Of a DNA stretch of 64,000 nt, positions 59,264 to 64,000 are shown one piece after another; position 1 is the first letter of the stretch; every line of letters starts with the position of its first letter. Both the position numbers and the translations under genes were made by a program. Location: positions 1,020,640,527 to 1,020,704,526 of the forward strand of contig NC_056726.1 in NCBI RefSeq assembly GCF_019279795.1, in the 5' to 3' direction. Source of the DNA: Protopterus annectens (Eukaryota > Chordata > Ceratodontiformes > Protopteridae). The notes below the pieces were generated by a model, which was not told the DNA's origin, did not search any database, and worked only from the letters and a program-made list of their open reading frames with translations.

Positions 59264-59743
59264 ATGACTCTCTCTGATAATAATTTCATGAAGCTGGAGA
59301 ATTTACAAGATAAGCTGGCAGCCTATGAGGTGAAGTTGAAAGGAATCAAGAGTCAGAAATTAATGAGGGACTTTAATGATATACAGAAAGGACATCTATT
59401 CGAATGGCCGAGAGCTGACAACAATGCTCAATACATGCGGAAGGGAGAGAGGAATTCAGAAATGAAAGACACATCTCCATATGTTAATGTTACTAACCAC
59501 AGACCTCATGATATGCTGGTTAGCGCACAAGTTCACCAGGGGAACAACCAAGAGACTGTGACTAAGAAAGTTCCTAATGGGAGTGTATGCACTATTGAAG
59601 AAGGCCGTACATCAGTGGACTCACTTGATATGACATCTAATACGAATCCTTCTAATAATACTGGTGGGAATGAACACCTAATAGGTACGATACGAACGAA
59701 AGGAGCACTACATGTTCCGATTACAGAACAGCACCCTTTTTAA
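59264..59743 (+). pseudogene. PLE copy B: N-terminal region
   Basis: About 159 codons. The first 60 residues (LENLQDKLAAYEVKLKGIKSQKLMRDFNDIQKG) read as a coiled coil with the R-D-x-x-D-x-x-x-G pattern seen before the RT in PLE proteins. The rest is hydrophilic, rich in Asn and Thr. The frame shifts near 59735 at a run of five T. Copy A lacks this region. Confidence 0.65.
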
Positions 59744-61010
59744 TGCTGAACAAAACTTCTCGAACAGGGAGATCTCGAAGCAGGGAAAGAAAGAAAAGAA
59801 AAGTGACACAATAGATTCTCTGGTAGCCAATATTTTGAACATTCAACTTACTCAATCCCAGCTGGACTTACTAAAGAATGGTCTCAGTTTCATTCCAGCT
59901 ACTAGGTCTACACATGGTGAGTTTGCCTTGGATCTCAAGCTATTTGGTAGAAATCTTACTTTGAAATATATTTTTGGCAATGGAAGTGATCTACCTCTTA
60001 CTAAGGGAAACACTATGCTTAAGAAACCTAGCACTTTTGTTCCCCTCAATCGTCCAGCTGTTGATTCTTTTATCCATGCTTGTGAAGATGAATTAATGAA
60101 AATGAGAATGTCTCATGAAGGGAAATTCTACGTTAATTAAACTAAAGAAGAGAATAAGGCACGCAAAGAACTTAAAGAAAGGAATGACATAGTGGTTAGA
60201 CCTGCTGATAAAGGAGGAGCTGCAGTGGTACTGGAAGCTGTAATGTATGTACATTGGATGAAAGAAATGTTAAATGACAGGAAGACCTACCAACTGATCA
60301 GTAAGAAAGAAATTAACATTTTGAAACAGAAAATTAATCGAGTTCTTTATGACATGTTGTTACAAAGAGAAATCAATGAGGAACTATATGATCTTTTGGT
60401 TACTGACCACCCTATTATACCAACTATCAGTGGACTACCGAAAATTCATAAGGATATTAGGTGTCCACCTTTACGCCCTATAGTGGCTGGTAGAGGATGG
60501 CTGACTGAGTCGATTTCTATGTTTATTGAAAAAGAACTAAAGAAGGTGTTACCTAAAGCTTCTACTGTTATTAAAGACACGGCTGAAGTTTTAGAACATT
60601 TGCATACAGCTATAGAGGATAGACCTGATCTTGATACTCTAATATTGGTCACCTTGGATGTCAACAGTCTTTTCACTTCTATACCGAATGGTTATGGCAT
60701 TGAAGCCATAAGAGAGTTTTTAATTGAAGAAAAGATGGAGTCATGCTTGATCTGTGACCTCCTGGAGATAGTGCTGGAAAACAATGTATTCACATACGAT
60801 GACAGTTACTATTGGCAGAGATGGGGGGTTGCCATGGGCACCCTCTGTGCCAATAGTTCTGCAAATATGGTTCTAGCAATGTGGGAGAGAGGATGGTTGA
60901 AGGATGCAAAGAATATTTGGAATGACCAGATAATTCTTTACAACCGGTTTGTGGATGATACATTTATTGTATGGAAGGGAAAAAGAAGAAGAACTGAGGT
61001 CCTTTGTTGA
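59712..61010 (+). pseudogene. PLE copy B: reverse transcriptase
   Basis: One frame runs 59712-61010 with a single TAA at 60138-60140 that copy A shares. Words: FALDLKLFGRNLTLKYIFGN, PLNRPAVDSFIHACEDELMK, VRPADKGGAAVVLEA (60200), GLPKIHK (about 60430), VTLDVNSLFTSIPNGYG (motif A, about 60645-60700), WGVAMGTLCANSSANMVLAM (motif B, about 60823-60885) and YNRFVDDTFIVWKGK (motif C, about 60940-60980). The frame then moves near 60975, where copy B has one more A than copy A in an A run. Confidence 0.88.
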
Positions 61011-62127
61011 CTTCTTATCACAGACTACCACTTTTATGAAGTTTGATGTAAAAACATCTAGAAAATATATTGAATTTCTTGATGTAAGATTGTCCCTAGA
61101 TCCAACTAAGGGAATAGATACCAGTCTTTATAGGAAGTCTACGTGGCAGAATCATATGCTTCATTTCTCTAGTATGCATCCTAAGCATATTTTTAATAAC
61201 ATTGTTGTTGTAAATCAGTTTGGCAGAATATCTAAATTATGTAGAGAAGAGAAGACCTTTCTTGAAGAAGAGAGACTTATTAACAACTTTAGTCAACGTG
61301 GATATGATAAGGGGAAACTGGATCTGAATAATGATAAGATTATGGGTATACGAAAAGGAAAAGGTAGACCCTATTACTCTTCTAGGATTCCTGAAGGTGA
61401 TAGTCTATTTCATCTTTCTGCCACACGAACAAAAACATCTACTATGAGAGTTAACCTAACCTACACAATGGATCTTGAGAACATTTGCCAGGTAGTTAAG
61501 AAATACTGGCCGATTTTGACTTCAGACAAAAAGATCAAAGGAATTGTAGGTGATGCCCCAAGTTTTTTGTTCAAGAACAAAAAGAATCTCAAAAGAATAA
61601 TATGTAAGAATGATGGTACATGTTCCAGTACCAATTATGTCCATACCAACCTGTTGGGAACACAGAAATGTGGCTTTTGTAAAGTTTGTAGTGTTATTAA
61701 TTGCACCAATACGTTTACACATTCTGTTACTAAGCAAAAATGTATGTTCCATGGATCAGCCAAATGCCTAAGTAGCAATGTTGTTTACATTGCTACCTGT
61801 ACTCTATGTACAGCATTTTATGTTGGAAAAATGAATATGAAGCTTAAAGAAAGAATTAGTAAGCACCATTCTGATATTTGTAACAGTAAGGAAACCAACT
61901 CTTTATTTACACACATTCATGACCATGATGGACACAGTTTTATCTTCATGGTCATTTCTTTGCTACAGCTCACTATAAGGGAAGGAGATTTAGTTAACTT
62001 GACAGAAAGGGAAGAAGCCAAATGGATAATGAGGCTGAGAGCTGATTGCCCTCCTGGTCTTAATGGATGTGTTCCTTTGAAACCTTTCCTCAAGAATCAG
62101 AAAGCTATTCAATATGTCTCTTTGTAA
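60949..62127 (+). pseudogene. PLE copy B: RT thumb, zinc linker and GIY-YIG endonuclease
   Basis: 392 codons without a break. The RT thumb (KTSRKYIEFLDVRLSLDPTK) is followed by a basic connector, CGFCKVCSVINC (about 61671-61705), then VVYIATCTLCTAFYVGKMNM (about 61780-61840), KLKERISKHHSDI (catalytic Arg) and NLTEREEAKWIMRLRADCPP (catalytic Glu). It provides target nicking for the element. Ends KAIQYVSL, then the 3' segment. Confidence 0.9.
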
Positions 62128-62575
62128 AGCTGGTTTGCCGCTTTTGTTCGTCAGGCCTTTTGCATTAACTATGGGTATGTAACCTCATGGTTCTTGTTTG
62201 ACATGGGTTTTAGACTGACCCATTTCAAAGAGAAAGAAAAGGAAAAGAAAAGTAGAAATATCGTGCATTTGCATAAGGTCTGCTTTTATTTCTATTTTTT
62301 GAATGGACTCGTCAATAACAGATGAGTTTCGATATTATTTAGTTATACTTTTGTCTATATTCTTTGTTTGTTTACTGTTTTTATAATAACTTTTAACAAA
62401 TGAATTTTAACAAATGATTAATAAAGATTTTTAACTTTAAGGAAGTATGATCGCAGCTGTACCTTGTGTGTGTGTACAATATGACCCATTCTGATTGTAC
62501 GTGACTCTATCATTACGTTGAGTCAGCCTCATTGGATGCAGATGGTTTTTAAACATCGGAACCCGGATGATTTAT

Positions 62576-62616
62576 TGGATTTGAAGAAGGCTTCCATAGC
62601 TGAAAGTGCTTGTCCA
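62576..62616 (+). ncRNA. decayed hammerhead ribozyme in PLE copy B
   Basis: Aligned to the copy A ribozyme: the core reads TTGAAGA instead of CTGATGA, so the essential first C is lost, while GAAA and most of stems I and II remain. The stem III palindrome is agtgct. Probably inactive. Confidence 0.6.
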
Positions 62617-62828
62617 TCTGTTTTTCCTACATAAAGGGTTCTTTTATGCATTTTATACTTTTCTTTGCATCACTGTATTTGTAAATAGCATATTGTGAAG
62701 TTGTATTTTGGTTCCAATGATTTCATTGTGGTGCAATACTCTTCTGTATTTTTTCGTTTGTTGTTTTTTGTTGAATGTTCTTTAGCAGATGTCACTTCTT
62801 TTTTGTATTTTGTTAAAGCAGGAGTTTA

Positions 62829-64000
62829 TTCAGTCTGGCTGCATAGGCCATATGTTGGAGGCGAGTATTCCCCTGGCAAGGTACATTCGTGGATCTCCCA
62901 GCTGTTGGAAGTGTCTTCTGAGGTACATCCCACATGGGTTATTACACTCTATGATGGGACTGATGAGTGATGAGTAAAGGGGCACTATAACCCCAGTATT
63001 TCTAGATGTGAATCCTTTAGTAATCAGATGGCCTACATAGAATAATGTCCTAACTACTGTGGAGATATGACTGTCAAAGGGGATATCACTATCTACCTTA
63101 GTCCCCAGATACCCCACTACCTCGTCCATATTAAAGTGGCTGCCACTTATGTGTTAATATGTAGGCTCTTAATATTCCACAATGGAATGACCATGCAGTT
63201 AGTGGCACGTTGCTGGAGGCCATGGCATTGACACCCTGTGACATTCTCTGTGAGGGCCCTTGAGGGATGTCTGTGTAAGCTGGACTATCAATCATGGCTC
63301 CCAGTTCGCAGTCACTGCCAAACATGGTCTGCCCTAGTCCACCTGTGTTTGCCTGTACCTCTGAGATGTATATGCCAAACAGTAAGGCTCCCAGGACTGA
63401 GTCCTGTGGGACAGTAGTCGTGACTAGTCAAGAGATGGACCTGGAGACTGCTAGTCGTACCATGTGTGTTCTGTGTGAAAGCCCGTTGGCAACACAACCT
63501 GTGATGTTTGGGTGTATGTACAGGGTAGTGTGTTTATCAATAATACTTGAGTGGGGCATGGTGTCAAAAGCCTTGGTGAGGTCCAGGTAGTATGTGTGAA
63601 CCACCACCCCCATCATCTAACATCTTGGTGAGAGTATATAAGATGTCAATCAGGTTCAGTAGGCATGAACTGAACTCAACCAAGCTGACCTTGGTTGGGT
63701 CACCTGTTCGGAGGTTACCAATGTTTTTGTTAATGAGTGCCATGAGGATGCAATCCATACCATTGCAGACCAGGCTAGTCAGGCTTATGGGGTGGTAGTT
63801 ACCATGGTCAGTTCTGATTCCACCTTGATGGAGTGGAATAACCATTGCCACGCACCATTGTATGGGCATGTAGCTTGTGGAGAGGTTGAGGTTGGAAAGC
63901 TTAATTAGGTGGGGGGGGGGTCAGGTTGTCTTGCACAGTTTGCAAGATGCAGTCTGGGACAACATCTGCCTCCACTGACGCTGTGTTCTGCTGTTAGAGA
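62829..64000 (-). mobile_element. old CR1 copy, piece 3 (RT region, continues past window)
   Basis: Minus frames read YLGTKVDSDIPFDSHIST, LYSSLISPIIECNNPCGMYL (62830-63129), SVLGALLFGIYISEVQANTG (about 63350-63410), YLDLTKAFDTMPHSSIIDKH (about 63540-63600) and HPISLTSLVCNGMDCILMAL (about 63725-63790). The catalytic box reads FGSD where others have FADD, so it is dead. It is more diverged than copies 1 and 3. It continues piece 2 across the Penelope insertion. Confidence 0.85.

Larger units (their letters stand above)
59091..62813 (+). mobile_element. Penelope-like element copy B (Neptune-like), nearly complete
   Basis: Contains an N-terminal coiled-coil-like frame (59264-59743), the RT (59712-61010, then a second frame from 60949), a Cys linker and GIY-YIG endonuclease ending at 62127, and ~690 bp of 3' sequence. 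About three breaks in all, two of them beside homopolymer runs and possibly sequencing errors. Its 3' segment runs about 80 bp longer than copy A before the target duplication. Confidence 0.9.
56286..62828. mobile_element. composite insertion: head-to-head pair of Penelope-like elements
   Basis: The identical 15 bp word taaagcaggagttta at 56286-56300 and 62814-62828 brackets both PLE copies. Copy A is minus and 5'-truncated, copy B is plus and nearly complete; their 5' sides meet at about 59090. Partial inverted copies joined to a full one are a known arrangement for Penelope elements. Total insert 6513 bp, inside an old CR1. Confidence 0.85.

Overview
The window looks like intergenic DNA from a vertebrate with a large, repeat-rich genome. 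Lungfish, caecilian, salamander or another anamniote would fit, but the sequence does not decide between them. I found no host gene exon, tRNA or rRNA gene that I can support. The content is a satellite array plus layered transposable elements: CR1-group LINEs whose ORF1 carries an SGNH esterase, L2-like and RTE-like LINE pieces, a class I-type endogenous retrovirus, a DIRS tyrosine-recombinase retroelement, Penelope-like elements (PLEs) with hammerhead ribozymes, tRNA-derived SINEs, a Harbinger DNA transposon and several fold-back palindromes. The mix of CR1 with DIRS, Neptune-like Penelope and Harbinger elements is why I favour a large-genome anamniote.

Layout. 1-12150: about 24 copies of a ~511 bp satellite, itself a dimer of two diverged ~256 bp halves. 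12181-12419: homopolymer-rich low-quality sequence, then a 500 N gap (12420-12919). 13153-17060: CR1 copy 1 (minus). 17355-19728: four ~590 bp tandem units. 19735-20615: L2-like LINE piece (minus) with a minisatellite grown from its own RT motif. 21000-28060: endogenous retrovirus (plus). 29110-29850: a chain of about 13 hairpins. 29985-31255: second L2-like piece. 33197-34098: two long fold-backs. 35050-35230: PLE scrap. 35350-41350: DIRS (minus). 41948-42165: SINE. 43015-43930: RTE 3' end. 44110-47998: CR1 copy 2 (plus). 48305-49470: two SINEs, one split by a 710 bp ribozyme-bearing insertion. 49918-50162: AT/TG microsatellite. 50275-53130: Harbinger. 53140-64000: a nest described next.

The right end can be read as a layered insertion history. 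An old minus-strand CR1 lies in three pieces (53140-53365, 56091-56300, 62829 to the window end). The first break is filled by a younger plus-strand CR1 (copy 3, 53366-56090) with a long uninterrupted RT frame. The second is filled by a head-to-head pair of Penelope elements (56301-62813), flanked by a 15 bp target duplication (56286-56300 and 62814-62828), so the pair behaves as one insertion unit.

The most interesting signals are: (1) a hammerhead ribozyme fold in Penelope copy A, a decayed version in copy B, and an independent hammerhead in a 710 bp insertion at 48342-49051 flanked by a perfect 16 bp duplication; (2) the chain of nested palindromes at 29.1-29.85 kb; (3) the dimeric satellite whose A/B junctions are mosaics of its B/A junctions; (4) a 343 bp fold-back with a 14 bp duplication. 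All calls come from reading motifs by eye; no database search was possible.
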